64,000 bases of DNA from Amycolatopsis albispora (GCF_003312875.1 NZ_CP015163.1:6510001-6574000); one strand, 5' to 3'. Positions 54,556-64,000 are shown, counted from the first letter of the stretch. Translations and numbers: made by a program. The notes: generated by a model not told the origin, from the letters alone.

Positions 54556-54614
54556 ACCGACGGACGGTTGAGCGCGGCGACCCCTCACGCCTTCTGGCGG
54601 AGGGGTCGAGTTGT
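54545..54614 (+). promoter_or_regulatory. leuS attenuator hairpins
   Basis: Hairpin 1 pairs about 54545-54559 with 54565-54578 (14 bp, one mismatch) and includes the leader stop codon. Hairpin 2 pairs 54579-54591 with 54596-54607 (12 bp, one bulged A, TTCT loop) and is followed by GAGTTGTTT, a weak U-tract. A ribosome held at the Leu codons would cover the left arm of hairpin 1. The exact switch cannot be decided without folding calculations. Confidence 0.65.
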
Positions 54615-54644
54615 TTCTGGAGTGCGACACGGAGGACACGGGCC

Positions 54645-57482
54645 ATGACCGAGGCGACCCCGGACACGCCCCAGCATCGCTACACCGCGGCGCTGGCCGG
54701 GAAGATCGAGCAGCGCTGGCAGGACTACTGGGCCGACCACGGCACGTACCACGCGCCGAACCCGGTCGGGGCGCTCGCCGAACCCGGCGTGGACGTGCCG
54801 TCGGACAAGCTGTTCGTGCAGGACATGTTCCCCTACCCGTCCGGGGCCGGCCTGCACGTCGGGCACCCGCTGGGCTTCATCGCCACCGACGTGTTCGCGC
54901 GGTACCACCGGATGATCGGCCGGAACGTGCTGCACACGATGGGCTTCGACGCCTTCGGCCTGCCCGCCGAGCAGTACGCCGTGCAGACCGGCGCGCACCC
55001 CCGCAAGACCACCGAAGAGAACATCGAGACCTACCTGCGTCAGATCCGCAGGCTGGGCCTGGGGCACGACGAGCGCCGCCGGGTCTCCACCATCGACCCG
55101 GAGTACTACCGCTGGACCCAGTGGATCTTCCTGCAGATCTTCAACTCCTTCTACGACGAGAAGCAGGGCAAGGCCCGCCCGATCGTCGAGCTGGAGGCCG
55201 AGTACGCGCAGGACAAGCGGCGTACGCCCGACGGCCGCAACTGGTGCGAGCTGACCCGCGCCGAGCAGCGCGACATCATCGACTCGCACCGGCTGGCCTA
55301 CATCTCCGAGGCGCCGGTGAACTGGTGCCCCGGCCTGGGCACGGTGCTGTCCAACGAGGAGGTCACGCCGGACGGCCGCAGCGAGCGCGGCAACTTCCCG
55401 GTGTTCCGCCGCAACCTGCGCCAGTGGATGATGCGCATCACCGCCTACGCCGACCGGCTGGTCGACGACCTGGACCGGCTGGACTGGCCGGACAAGGTCA
55501 AGGCGATGCAGCGCAACTGGATCGGCCGCTCGAACGGCGCGCGGGTGGCCTTCGCCGCCGGTGACGCGAAGATCGAGGTGTTCACCACCCGGCCGGACAC
55601 CCTGTTCGGCGCGACCTACCTGGTGCTGGCGCCCGAGCACCCGCTGGTCGACCAGCTGACCACCGACGCGTGGCCCGCCGACGTGAACGAGTCGTGGACC
55701 GGCGACGCGGCGACCCCGGCCGAAGCGGTGGCCGCGTACCGGCTGGCCGCCTCCCGCAAGTCCGAACTGGACCGGCAGGAGAACAAGGACAAGACCGGCG
55801 TGTTCACCGGCTCGTACGCGGTGAACCCGGTCAACGACGCCCGCATCCCGATCTTCGTCGCGGACTACGTGCTGATGGGCTACGGCACCGGCGCGATCAT
55901 GGCGGTGCCCGGGCAGGACCAGCGCGACTGGGACTTCGCCGAGAAGTTCGGCCTGGACATCATCCGGACCGTGCAGCCCACCGAGGGCTTCGACGGCAAG
56001 GCGTTCACCGGTGACGGGCCCGCGGTCAACTCGGGCTTCCTGGACGGGCTGGGCGTCGACGAGGCCAAGAAGACGATCATCACCTGGCTGGAGGAGCACG
56101 GCCACGGCCACGGCACCGTGCAGTACAAGCTGCGCGACTGGCTGTTCTCGCGCCAGCGGTACTGGGGCGAGCCGTTCCCGGTGGTCTACGACGAGGACGG
56201 CCGGGCGCACGCGCTGCCCGACCACCTGCTGCCGGTCGAGCTGCCCGAGGTCGACGACTACTCGCCGAAGACCTTCGACCCGGACGACCCGAACACCGAG
56301 CCGTCGCCGCCGCTGTCGCGGGCCGAAGACTGGATGAACGTCGAACTGGACCTGGGCGACGGGCCGAAGACCTACCGCCGCGACGCCAACACCATGCCCA
56401 ACTGGGCGGGTTCCTGCTGGTACCAGCTGCGCTACATCGACCCGCGGAACGCCGACGCACTGGTCGACCCGGAGAACGAGCGCTACTGGACCGGGCCGCG
56501 CCCGGCCGAGCACGGCGTGGACGACCCCGGCGGCGTCGACCTGTACATCGGCGGTGTCGAGCACGCCGTGCTGCACCTGCTGTACTCGCGGTTCTGGCAG
56601 AAGGTGCTGTTCGACCTGGGCCACGTGTCCTCGGACGAGCCGTACCGGAAGCTGTTCAACCAGGGCTACATCCAGGCCTTCGCTTACAAGGACTCGCGCG
56701 GGTTCTACGTGCCCGCCGAGGAGGTCGAGGAGCGCGACGGCAAGTACTTCCACTTCGGCCAGGAGGTCAAGCAGGAGTACGGGAAGATGGGCAAGAGCCT
56801 GAAGAACGTGGTCACGCCCGACCAGATGTCGGCGGACTACGGGGCCGACACCTTCCGCTTCTACGAGATGGCGATGGGCCCGCTGGAGCTGTCGCGGCCG
56901 TGGGCGACCAAGGACGTGGTCGGCTCGCACCGCTTCCTGCAGCGGCTGTGGCGGCTGGTGGTGGACGAGACCACCGGCGAGCCGCGAGTGTCCGATGTGG
57001 ACGCCACGGAGGTGGACCGGCGGCAGCTGCACAAGACCATCGCCGGGGTTCGTGAGGACTACGCGCAGATGCGGTTCAACACCGCGGGCGCCAAGCTGAT
57101 CGAGCTGAACAACCACCTGACCAAGGCGTACGGCGCGGCTGACGCCACGCCGCGCGAGCTGGCCGAGCCGCTGGTGCTGATGCTGGCGCCGCTGTGCCCG
57201 CACGTGGCCGAGGAACTGTGGCAGCGCCTGGGCCACACGGGTTCGCTGGCGCACGGCCCGTTCCCCGCGGTCGACGAGAAGTACCTGGTCGACGACACGG
57301 TCGAGTACCCGGTGCAGGTCAACGGCAAGGTCCGCACGCGCATCACGGTGGCCGCCGACGCGGGCCAGGACGTGGTGACCGAAGCCGCGCTGGCCGACGA
57401 GAAGGTGGTCGCGCTGCTGGCCGGTGGCGCGCCGCGCAAGGTGATCGTGGTGCCGGGCCGACTGGTCAACGTGGTGCTCTGA
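54645..57482 (+). CDS. leuS: Leucyl-tRNA synthetase
   Basis: 945 residues from ATG 54645 behind GGAGG. The class I HIGH-type motif is [15 protein letters not shown] (about 64-78) and the KMSKS equivalent is KMGKSLKN. The editing (CP1) domain and the C-terminal anticodon-binding region are present. It charges tRNA-Leu. It is preceded by the Leu leader peptide and attenuator. Confidence 0.98.
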   Translation: MTEATPDTPQHRYTAALAGKIEQRWQDYWADHGTYHAPNPVGALAEPGVDVPSDKLFVQDMFPYPSGAGLHVGHPLGFIATDVFARYHRMIGRNVLHTMGFDAFGLPAEQYAVQTGAHPRKTTEENIETYLRQIRRLGLGHDERRRVSTIDPEYYRWTQWIFLQIFNSFYDEKQGKARPIVELEAEYAQDKRRTPDGRNWCELTRAEQRDIIDSHRLAYISEAPVNWCPGLGTVLSNEEVTPDGRSERGNFPVFRRNLRQWMMRITAYADRLVDDLDRLDWPDKVKAMQRNWIGRSNGARVAFAAGDAKIEVFTTRPDTLFGATYLVLAPEHPLVDQLTTDAWPADVNESWTGDAATPAEAVAAYRLAASRKSELDRQENKDKTGVFTGSYAVNPVNDARIPIFVADYVLMGYGTGAIMAVPGQDQRDWDFAEKFGLDIIRTVQPTEGFDGKAFTGDGPAVNSGFLDGLGVDEAKKTIITWLEEHGHGHGTVQYKLRDWLFSRQRYWGEPFPVVYDEDGRAHALPDHLLPVELPEVDDYSPKTFDPDDPNTEPSPPLSRAEDWMNVELDLGDGPKTYRRDANTMPNWAGSCWYQLRYIDPRNADALVDPENERYWTGPRPAEHGVDDPGGVDLYIGGVEHAVLHLLYSRFWQKVLFDLGHVSSDEPYRKLFNQGYIQAFAYKDSRGFYVPAEEVEERDGKYFHFGQEVKQEYGKMGKSLKNVVTPDQMSADYGADTFRFYEMAMGPLELSRPWATKDVVGSHRFLQRLWRLVVDETTGEPRVSDVDATEVDRRQLHKTIAGVREDYAQMRFNTAGAKLIELNNHLTKAYGAADATPRELAEPLVLMLAPLCPHVAEELWQRLGHTGSLAHGPFPAVDEKYLVDDTVEYPVQVNGKVRTRITVAADAGQDVVTEAALADEKVVALLAGGAPRKVIVVPGRLVNVVL

Positions 57483-57580
57483 TCCCTGCAGCGCCACGGC
57501 GGAAAGCCGCCAGCTTCGCCACCGCGCCGCCGATTTGATGGGTGTCGTACGAAAACCCAGTCAAATCGGAGGAACGGAAA

Positions 57581-58318
57581 ATGTCGCTCGACGGCAAGGT
57601 GGCACTGGTGACCGGCGGCAGCCGCGGGATCGGCGCGGCGGTCGCGCTGCGGCTCGCGGCCGATGGCGCCGACGTCGCGCTGACCTATCGCGACAACGCC
57701 ACCGCGGCGACCGAGGTGGCCGAGCGGATCAAGGCCGCCGGTCGCCGCGCCCTGGTGATCCGCGCTGACGGCGCCGACGCCGCCGACTGCGCGAAGGCGG
57801 TCGAGGAGACCGTCGCCGAGTTCGGCAGGCTCGACGTGCTGGTCAACAACGCCGGCGTGGGCGCGGTCGGCCCGATCGGCGATTTCGCGCTGGAGGACAT
57901 CGACCGGGTGCTCGCGGTGAACGTGCGCGCCCCGTACCTCGCCGCGAGGGCGGCCGCGGCGCACCTCGGCCACGGCGGCAGGCTGATCACCATCGGCAGC
58001 TGCGTGGCCGACCGCGTGCCGGGGCCGGGCATGTCGCTGTACGCGCTGAGCAAGACCGCGATGATCGGGCTGACCAAGGCGCTGGCCCGCGAACTCGGCG
58101 CGAACGGCGTGACGGTCAACCTGGTGCAGCCGGGCCCGACCGACACCGCGATGAACCCGGCGGACGGCCCGTACGCCGCCGAGCAGGCCTCACTGACCGC
58201 CGTCGGCCGCTACGGCACCCCGGACGAGATCGCCTCGGCGGTTTCGTTCCTGGCCGCGGAAAGCAGCCGCTACGTCACCGGCACCACCCTCTCCGTAGAC
58301 GGCGGCCACGCAGCCTGA
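57581..58318 (+). CDS. Short-chain dehydrogenase/reductase (FabG-like)
   Basis: 245 residues from ATG 57581 (CGGAGGA upstream). It has the NAD(P) motif TGGSRGIGAAVA, NNAG and the catalytic Ser...Tyr-x3-Lys (GSCVADR, YALSK), ending in the usual SVDGGHA. This is a classical SDR of the 3-oxoacyl-ACP reductase-like group; the substrate is unknown. The TetR regulator gene is convergent downstream. Confidence 0.92.
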   Translation: MSLDGKVALVTGGSRGIGAAVALRLAADGADVALTYRDNATAATEVAERIKAAGRRALVIRADGADAADCAKAVEETVAEFGRLDVLVNNAGVGAVGPIGDFALEDIDRVLAVNVRAPYLAARAAAAHLGHGGRLITIGSCVADRVPGPGMSLYALSKTAMIGLTKALARELGANGVTVNLVQPGPTDTAMNPADGPYAAEQASLTAVGRYGTPDEIASAVSFLAAESSRYVTGTTLSVDGGHAA

Positions 58319-58323
58319 GTCAG

Positions 58324-58356
58324 TGCCCCGGTGAGCACCTGGTGGTCACCGGGGCA
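58324..58356. terminator. Shared terminator, SDR/tetR
   Basis: An 11-bp perfect stem (58324-58334 with 58346-58356) lies between convergent genes. The right arm contains the TetR stop codon, so that gene ends within its own terminator. Confidence 0.7.
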
Positions 58357-59086
58357 GGACGCCGATTTCCCTGGCCAGGTCGGCGAGCATGGCGTCGAAC
58401 AGCACGTCCGGCTTGGTGACCGGGATCGGGTAGTTGCCAAAAACCTCGAGCGTCACGTGCCCGTACAACCGCGCCCAGAACTGGATCATCAGGTAAGTGG
58501 TGCCCAGATCCAGTTTGCCCGCCGGGAAATCGAGGCCGGATTCGCTCAGCACCGACAGCAGTTCCCCGCGGAAGGCGGCCAGATCGTCCCGCAGTTCCAC
58601 GGGAACGGCTTCGTCGTCGGGGGTGTTCAGGTCGTGGGTGGCGAGCAGGTGCCCGGCGGTGGTCAGGAAGATCCGCCCGAACGGCTCGTCGGCGCGGCTC
58701 AGGGTGGCGGCGCTGTTGGGCGCCGAGCCCACCGAGCCGGTCGGCGAGGCGAAGACCAGGGCGAACTCCCGCGTGTGCGTCAGCGCCCACCGCCGGAAAC
58801 CCCGGCACAGCGCGAAAAGCTGCACCACGCCGTCGCTGTCGGCGAGTTCGGCGACCTCGGCGGCCAGTTCGTCACCGAGATCGCCGACGATGTCCAGCCG
58901 CAGGTGCGCGAGCAGGTCGTCCCGTGAGCCGTAGTACCGGTACAGCGCGGGTGCGGTGATGCCGAGCTCCCTGGCGATGGCCCGCAGCGTCACCGCTTCC
59001 GGCCCGTCCGCCACCAGGAGGGCGCGCGCGGCCTGCCGGATCTCCGTCGCGGATCGGGGGCGCGCCCGCCGTGTGGGTTTGCTCAT
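58346..59086 (-). CDS. TetR family regulator
   Basis: 246 residues. The N-terminal HTH is clear (TLRAIARELGITAPALYRYYGSRDDLLAHL, about 35-64). The C-terminal ligand domain resembles the WHG/TetR_C_13 type. It may control the neighbouring SDR gene, which is convergent, or another target. Confidence 0.92.
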   Translation of the reverse strand: MSKPTRRARPRSATEIRQAARALLVADGPEAVTLRAIARELGITAPALYRYYGSRDDLLAHLRLDIVGDLGDELAAEVAELADSDGVVQLFALCRGFRRWALTHTREFALVFASPTGSVGSAPNSAATLSRADEPFGRIFLTTAGHLLATHDLNTPDDEAVPVELRDDLAAFRGELLSVLSESGLDFPAGKLDLGTTYLMIQFWARLYGHVTLEVFGNYPIPVTKPDVLFDAMLADLAREIGVLPR

Positions 59087-59106
59087 TCGTCACCCCGCTG
59101 GACTGT

Positions 59107-59397
59107 TCACGTCGGGGGCAGTCTAAGGCGGGCGGCCGCGCGGCCGAGCCGGTTCGCGAGCCAGGCCGACACCGCGGCGCCGGGCAGGCCGATCAACGCG
59201 TGCACCAGCCACGCCCCGAGCAGCGTCGGCCCGCCCCAGGTGCCGCTCTGGTCGGCGTCGGCGTCCCAGAAGACGCCGTAGGTGACCACGCGGACGATCA
59301 GGTACGCGGTCAGGCCGAGCAACAGCACCTGGACCACGGTGCAGAACCCGGCGAGCAGTAGCCGGAACGGAGTGCGTGCCCTGGTCGCGGCGGTCAT
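59107..59397 (-). CDS. Small two-helix membrane protein
   Basis: 96 residues from ATG 59397 behind AAAGGGGA. Two membrane segments (LLLAGFCTVVQVLLLGLTAYLIV and LLGAWLVHALIGLPGAAVSAWLA) flank an acidic loop. No family is recognised. Confidence 0.6.
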   Translation of the reverse strand: MTAATRARTPFRLLLAGFCTVVQVLLLGLTAYLIVRVVTYGVFWDADADQSGTWGGPTLLGAWLVHALIGLPGAAVSAWLANRLGRAAARLRLPPT

Positions 59398-59753
59398 CGC
59401 CGATCCCCTTTCCTCGTGCTGACGTGGGAAAACCCACGCTAGGCCCGCGGATGGGCGGCGAGAACCCGGTGCGCCCCCGACCGGGGTGGGGAAAACCCGG
59501 GGCGCCGCCGGCACCGATCACTCGGGGGGCTACGTGATCGGTGCCGGCGACCCGATGCCGTTCCGCCGGCCGGAGGCCGCTGGTCGGGCAACGCCCCCGC
59601 GCGAACGCGGTGGCGTGTCTGTAGAGCTGAGCCCCACCGAGAAGTGACGTCCGGGCGGGGAAATCACTCCGAACGGGTGACGCTCGGCTAGCACTCGCCT
59701 GATTGTCGCATTCGGGAGCGGATAAGTTACAAAGTCCTTCACATTCGCATAGA
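59398..59753. other. Intergenic region with strong hairpin
   Basis: No gene is supported here. A perfect 15-bp stem (59507-59521 with 59534-59548, 12-nt loop) may end transcription from the DUF2339 gene. Positions 59690-59753 are notably less GC-rich. Otherwise I see nothing. Confidence 0.6.
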
Positions 59754-61583
59754 TCACGAGCCGCTGTCTTGGGCTGAACGGGTCGCGCCGACCAGCCTCG
59801 CGTACCGCGTACCGGCCGCGAGCAGCACCAATCCGGCCCCGAGGAAGGCGCCGACGCGCGCCATGCCGTCGAGGGACGCCAGATCGAACAGCACCAGTTT
59901 CGCCAGTGCGGCGGCGACCAGCACCAGCCCGGTGACCCGGAACGCCTTCCGCTGGATGCCGCGCAGCAGCAGGACCAGCGCGGCGACCGTCCACGACACG
60001 GTGATCAGCGCGTGGCCGAGCAGGAACCCGGGCTCGCCGTCCACCAGCAGGCGCGCCGGGTAGAGCACCGTACCCGCCGCGCCGTAAAGCACCGCCATGC
60101 CAGCGACAACGGCGACCAGCGGTGCCACGGACTTCGCCGCTTCGGTGCGGAAAGCCGCGACGGCCAGCAGCACCGCGGCGATCGCGATGAGCGGGGACAC
60201 CGCGGCCCCGGTGACGAGCACGTCGGTGGCCATGGCGGCCTTCCGCAGCAGCATGACCGGCGACGCGACGCTCCCCATCGCGGCGAGCAGCCCGGCCGCC
60301 CCGAACGCGGCTCCGGCCGCGACCATGCCCCCGCTCCGCAGCCGGATCGCCACCGCGCCGAAGGCGATCGCCTCGGCGAGCACCACGATCACGCGTGTTT
60401 CACCGGAGAGCGCGACGGTCGTCGTCTCGAACGCGAGCACGGACGCCAGCACCCCGGCGGTCATCGAAACCCCGGAAGGCAAACGCTTGCGGCCGCCTGC
60501 CCAGAGCCCGGCGAGCACCGCGGTGAGCCCGCCGGTGAACGCGGCCGCGAGCGGGCGGTCCAGCAGGAACGGCAGCAGCATCACCGGCAGCGGGGCCACC
60601 GCGATCAACGCGATCGGCGTGACGTCGTTGCGGTGCAGCGCGGTTGTCGCGGTGGCCGTGGCGAGCACGAGCAGCGAGGTGAGCGCCGCGAGCACGGCGA
60701 CACCGAGATCACTGCCGGTCTCGAACCACGAACCGGCGGCGAACGACACGGTCAGCGCGCTGCCCGCGATCGGCGGCAGGCCGGCGGCCAGCACCACGCC
60801 CGGCCACTCGCGGCTCAGCTGGATCGGCGCCGCGGCGACCGCCAGGATCAGCAGGAAGGTCATCAGCGACACGGTGAAGCCCGAGGTGAGCACCGGCGCG
60901 CAGACAGCGCAGCCGAGCAGTACGAACACGGCGAGCCCCGGCGCCTTCCAGTGACCAGCCAGTGCGAGCCCGCCGACGGCGACCAGCAGGCCGAGCAGCA
61001 GCCCGCCCCACGACGGGATCAGTTCGAGGAAGGTGGTGGCCGCGACGATGTCGGCGTAGAGCACGGCGACGCCGGTCGCGGCCAGCGCGAAGGCGCCGGT
61101 GCGGGCGGCGGGGTTGCGGTGCAGCCGGAGACCGAGCCCGGTCAGCGTGCCGCCGAGCAGGGCGCCGAGCAGCACACGCGGCACCGGGCCGACCCAGCCG
61201 CGCTGGATGGCGAGCACCAGCAGCAGCACCACGCCGAGCAGGGTGACCGCGCCGCCGATCCAGGCGAGCACCTTGCTGCCCGCGCCGTCCTTGGCGAGCT
61301 TCTCGGACAGCGTCGGCCGGGGAGGCTGGGGTGGCCGGGGTTGCCACTGCGGCATCGGGGCCATCGGAGGCACCGGGTACGGCGGCGGAGCCATGCCCGG
61401 CGGCGCGGGTGCCGGTGGCGGCGGCAGCACCGGCTCGGGCACCGGTGCCAGAGGTGGCGCGCTGACCTGCGCCGACGGCAGTGCGCGCAGTTCGTCGCTG
61501 AGGGTGCTCAGGCGGCCGGCGATCTCGCCGAGCGCGTCGGCGATTCGCGGCAGGGGGTCGGTGGTGCCGCTTGTGTTGCCCAT
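59754..61583 (-). CDS. DUF2339 polytopic membrane protein
   Basis: 609 residues from ATG 61583. A short coiled N-terminus (IADALGEIAGRLSTLSDELRAL) and a Pro-rich linker precede about 18 hydrophobic segments starting KVLAWIGGAVTLLGVVLLLV. This is the DUF2339 plan. The function is unknown. GGAGG stands only one base before this ATG, so a TTG start at 61634 remains possible. Confidence 0.8.
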   Translation of the reverse strand: MGNTSGTTDPLPRIADALGEIAGRLSTLSDELRALPSAQVSAPPLAPVPEPVLPPPPAPAPPGMAPPPYPVPPMAPMPQWQPRPPQPPRPTLSEKLAKDGAGSKVLAWIGGAVTLLGVVLLLVLAIQRGWVGPVPRVLLGALLGGTLTGLGLRLHRNPAARTGAFALAATGVAVLYADIVAATTFLELIPSWGGLLLGLLVAVGGLALAGHWKAPGLAVFVLLGCAVCAPVLTSGFTVSLMTFLLILAVAAAPIQLSREWPGVVLAAGLPPIAGSALTVSFAAGSWFETGSDLGVAVLAALTSLLVLATATATTALHRNDVTPIALIAVAPLPVMLLPFLLDRPLAAAFTGGLTAVLAGLWAGGRKRLPSGVSMTAGVLASVLAFETTTVALSGETRVIVVLAEAIAFGAVAIRLRSGGMVAAGAAFGAAGLLAAMGSVASPVMLLRKAAMATDVLVTGAAVSPLIAIAAVLLAVAAFRTEAAKSVAPLVAVVAGMAVLYGAAGTVLYPARLLVDGEPGFLLGHALITVSWTVAALVLLLRGIQRKAFRVTGLVLVAAALAKLVLFDLASLDGMARVGAFLGAGLVLLAAGTRYARLVGATRSAQDSGS

Positions 61584-61681
61584 GCCTCCAGCGTCGGGCG
61601 CGGGGCCTGCCCGCGGATCCGTAGCTCTACTCAAACCACCGTGACGATTGGGTGACGGGGCCTCCTGGCAGGCTTGGGGGC

Positions 61682-62551
61682 ATGACCGCAGAAGTCCTCG
61701 TTGCCGGGTCGATCAACGCCGACCTGGTGGTTTCCGCCGATCGACGGCCCGGCGCGGGTGAGACCGTGCTCGGTGGTGACACCGTGCTGCTGCCCGGGGG
61801 CAAGGGCGCGAACACGGCGGTGGCGGCGTCGCTGCTCGGCGCCGAGGTGGCGATGGCGGGCGCCGTCGGCGACGACGCGAACGGCAGGCTGCTCCTCGGT
61901 TCCCTGCGCGAGGCCGGGGTGAGCGTGGACCTGGTCCGGACGGTGGACCGGCCGACGGGTGCCGCCTACATCGTGGTGACGCCCGACGGCGAGAACTCGA
62001 TCCTGGTGTCCCCGGGCGCGAACAGCGCGCTGGAGCCGTCGGCGCTGGACGGTGCCTTCGACGGGGTGCGGGTGCTGGTCACGTCGATGGAGATCCCGCT
62101 GCCGACGGTCGAGCACGCGGTGATCGCCGGTGCCGAGGCCGGGGCGCGGGTGCTGCTGAACCTGTCGCCGGTCGCGAAGGTGAGCCAGCGTGCGCTGGCC
62201 GCGGTGGACGTGCTGCTGGTCAACGAGCACGAAGCCGCCTGGCTGCTGAACAGCAACAACACCGACCCCCGCAACCTCCTGGAACTGGGCCCGTACTCGG
62301 CGGTGCTCACGCGAGGCGCCGAAGGCGCGCTGGTGGTGACCGCGGACGAGGTGGTGGAGGTGCCGTCGCCGCGGGTCGAAGCCGTGGACACGACCGGCGC
62401 CGGGGATGCCTTCACCGGCGCGCTGGCCGCCGCCCTCGCCGAGGGCTCCACGCTCGCCGACGCCGCCCGGCTCGCGGTGAAGGTCGCGGCGATCTCGGTG
62501 ACCCGCCAGGGCGCCCAGCCGTCGTACCCCCGCGCGGGTGAAGTCGACTGA
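61682..62551 (+). CDS. rbsK: Ribokinase (PfkB family)
   Basis: 289 residues from ATG 61682. PfkB signatures are present: GSINADLVVSADRRPGAGETVLG, the GGKGANTAVAA loop and the C-terminal DTTGAGDAFTGALAAAL with the catalytic Asp. It phosphorylates ribose or a related sugar. No sugar transporter is adjacent. Confidence 0.9.
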   Translation: MTAEVLVAGSINADLVVSADRRPGAGETVLGGDTVLLPGGKGANTAVAASLLGAEVAMAGAVGDDANGRLLLGSLREAGVSVDLVRTVDRPTGAAYIVVTPDGENSILVSPGANSALEPSALDGAFDGVRVLVTSMEIPLPTVEHAVIAGAEAGARVLLNLSPVAKVSQRALAAVDVLLVNEHEAAWLLNSNNTDPRNLLELGPYSAVLTRGAEGALVVTADEVVEVPSPRVEAVDTTGAGDAFTGALAAALAEGSTLADAARLAVKVAAISVTRQGAQPSYPRAGEVD

Positions 62552-62589
62552 GGCGGAATGCGCGGTAGCGCGGCCGTGTTGGTCCCCGT

Positions 62590-63402
62590 GTGGGGTCCGA
62601 CCGGTTCGACGCGGCGTGGCGGCGCGGGTATGTGGCGCGGCTGAAGGACGTGGTGGCGGCCCGCAGGCCCGGCGAACTCGAGCTGATGCCCCTCGAGGAC
62701 ACCGTCGCGGCGTTGGGGCACCAGGGCGAGATCGACCTCGGCCACCAGGACGTGCCGGTGGCCGACATCGTCGGCACGATAGCCCGCCGAGGTGACTTCG
62801 ACCGCCAGTTCCGCCCGCGCAACCGGGCGCTGCGTCACCGCTGGGACGCCCTCGCCGACATCACCACCACCGAACCGGTCCGGCTCGTCCGCCTCGGGCA
62901 GTTGTACTTCGTCGAGGACGGTCACCACCGTGTCGCGCTCGCCAGGGCGCGCGGACTGGACGGCGTGCGCGCGCACGTGCGCAAGATCTGCACCATTTCC
63001 TGCGCGACCCGCTGCCTCACCGTCGCCGACCTGCCGGTCAAGGCCGCCGAGCGGGTGTTCCTCGAACGTGTTCCGCTGCCCGACGACGTGCGCTGGGGCC
63101 TCTGGCTCGACCACCCCGCCGACTGGCTCAAGCTCGCTGACGCCGCCGAGGCCTGGGGCTTCCGCAACCGCCTCCACGACCGCGTGCGCCTCGCCGAAAC
63201 CTGGTGGGACCAGGAGGTCCGCCCGGTGGTCGCCGGGCTGGCGTTGCGCGGGATCGAGCCGTACGACGTCCGCGCCTACCACCGCGCCCTCCAGCACCGG
63301 GAGTCCCTCGGCGTGACCTGCTTCGACGACGCCGTGGTCGCGGACATCCGGCGTCGGCTGATCGGGGACTACACTGGTCCGGAGTGGCACGGTATGGTCT
63401 AG
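62590..63402 (+). CDS. ParB/sulfiredoxin-fold-domain protein
   Basis: 270 residues from GTG 62590 (GTG 62588 is out of frame). Residues ~54-125 form a ParB/Srx-type domain (VPVADIVGTIARRGDFDRQF, RLGQLYFVEDGHHRVALARARG). The GHHR word corresponds to the GERR segment of ParB. The C-terminal half is unknown. It is probably not a partition protein. It ends four bases before ptsI. Confidence 0.75.
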   Translation: MGSDRFDAAWRRGYVARLKDVVAARRPGELELMPLEDTVAALGHQGEIDLGHQDVPVADIVGTIARRGDFDRQFRPRNRALRHRWDALADITTTEPVRLVRLGQLYFVEDGHHRVALARARGLDGVRAHVRKICTISCATRCLTVADLPVKAAERVFLERVPLPDDVRWGLWLDHPADWLKLADAAEAWGFRNRLHDRVRLAETWWDQEVRPVVAGLALRGIEPYDVRAYHRALQHRESLGVTCFDDAVVADIRRRLIGDYTGPEWHGMV

Positions 63403-63408
63403 ACCATG
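63393..63408. promoter_or_regulatory. DasR-type operator (dre) over ptsI start
   Basis: TATGGTCTAGACCATG contains the core TGGTCTAGACCA, identical to the core of the Streptomyces DasR element ACTGGTCTAGACCACT. It covers the stop codon of the preceding gene and the ptsI ATG. In Streptomyces the GntR regulator DasR represses PTS genes, including ptsI, in response to glucosamine-6-phosphate. Confidence 0.8.
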
Positions 63409-64000
63409 TCGCAGCAGAGGGCGTTACTTTCCGGGGTCGCGGTCAGTCCGGGGCGCGCGAGCGGCCCGGTGGTCCGGGTGGCCGAGCCGCTCGAGGCCCC
63501 GCCGAGCACCCCCGCCCCGCCGGACCCCGCCGCCGAGGCCGCGCGCATCGAGCCCGCCGCCCAGCTGGTCGCCGCCCGCCTGGAGAAGCAGGCCGAAACG
63601 GCCACCGGTGAAGCCGCCACGATCCTGCAGACCACCGCCGCGATGGCCGCCGACCCGACCCTGGTCAGCCAGGCCGAAGCGCTGGTCAAGAACGAGCGCC
63701 TGCCCGCCGCGCGCGCGGTGCACCAGGCCGCTGAGGGCTTCGCCGAAATGCTCGCCGCGGCCGGTGGCTACATGGCCGAGCGGGTGCGCGACATCCACGA
63801 CATCCGCGACCGCATCGTCGCCGAGCTGCTCGGCCTCGCCCCGCCCGGCGTGCCCGAGCTGACCGGGCCGAGCGTGCTGGTCGCCCGCGACCTCGCGCCC
63901 GCCGACACCGCCGGACTCGATCCGGCGAAGGTGCTCGCGCTGGTCACCGAGGAGGGCGGCCCGACCAGCCACACCGCGATCCTCGCCCGCGCGCTCGGCA
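63406..64000 (+). CDS. ptsI: PTS enzyme I (phosphoenolpyruvate-protein phosphotransferase), partial
   Basis: The first 198 residues are in the window; the gene runs off the right edge. It begins MSQQRALLSGVAVSPGRASG and has the HPr-binding helical region and the phosphohistidine site GGPTSHTAILARALG. It starts the sugar phosphotransferase relay by transferring phosphate from PEP to HPr. It is probably controlled by DasR through the palindrome over its start. Confidence 0.94.
   Translation, partial: MSQQRALLSGVAVSPGRASGPVVRVAEPLEAPPSTPAPPDPAAEAARIEPAAQLVAARLEKQAETATGEAATILQTTAAMAADPTLVSQAEALVKNERLPAARAVHQAAEGFAEMLAAAGGYMAERVRDIHDIRDRIVAELLGLAPPGVPELTGPSVLVARDLAPADTAGLDPAKVLALVTEEGGPTSHTAILARALG

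Noticed and set aside
59530..59994. A 154-codon minus-strand frame
   Set aside because: It overlaps the 3' end of the DUF2339 gene and a 15-bp hairpin, and its Arg/Pro/Gly-rich product matches nothing.

Overview
The window is about 70% GC, uses GTG starts freely and carries the origin-proximal gene order of the Mycobacteriales/Pseudonocardiales: rpmH-rnpA-yidD-yidC-jag-rsmG-parA-parB on one side of dnaA, then GNAT-cwlM-trxA-trxB-rsmA-sigM-murJ-nudix-pcnA in the order known from M. tuberculosis Rv3907c-Rv3924c, and yqgE-leuS as in Rv0038-Rv0041. The best guess is an Amycolatopsis-like member of Pseudonocardiales. This is inferred from gene content and synteny only.

Region by region. 1-2.7 kb: the edge of oriC, a CGNR zinc-finger gene and dnaA (-). 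2.7-10.1 kb: the rpmH to parB housekeeping run (+), with four parS sites and a 1.7 kb non-coding block that switches strand composition. 10.2-31.4 kb: a D-Ala-D-Ala ligase-like protein, an aminotransferase, CwlM, thioredoxin and its reductase, SigM and its anti-sigma factor, a pseudokinase and MurJ (separate genes here, fused in M. tuberculosis), a GluBCD-type ABC transporter with no ATPase gene, a DUF6049 protein, a Nudix hydrolase, PcnA, an orphan histidine kinase and a methyltransferase.

31.4-52.1 kb: an accessory island of about 20.7 kb, all on the minus strand, with tightly spaced or overlapping genes. From its 5' end it encodes a YbaB-like protein, a WXG100 protein, a 2,539-residue modular protein, a small gene overlapping its stop, a TNT-related protein, two proteins joining a YrhB-like N-terminus to an apparently dead ADP-ribosylglycohydrolase (ARH) domain, one protein with three intact ARH modules, and a second TNT-related protein. 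The large protein reads as: CpnT-like WXG head, hydrophobic segment, Ser/Gly/Pro/Gln-rich linker, ART, papain-like fold, ART, papain-like fold, RelA/SpoT-like C-terminus. I read the island as a type VII-targeted polymorphic toxin with several enzymatic domains, together with ADP-ribose-reversing or -blocking immunity proteins. No secretion machinery is present in the window.

52.4-64.0 kb: yqgE, a SdpI-like membrane protein, a phytase-like esterase, leuS behind a Leu-rich leader peptide and attenuator, an SDR, a TetR regulator, a small membrane protein, a DUF2339 membrane protein, ribokinase, a ParB-like-domain protein and the start of ptsI (enzyme I). The ptsI start codon lies inside a DasR-type palindrome; ptsI runs off the right edge.
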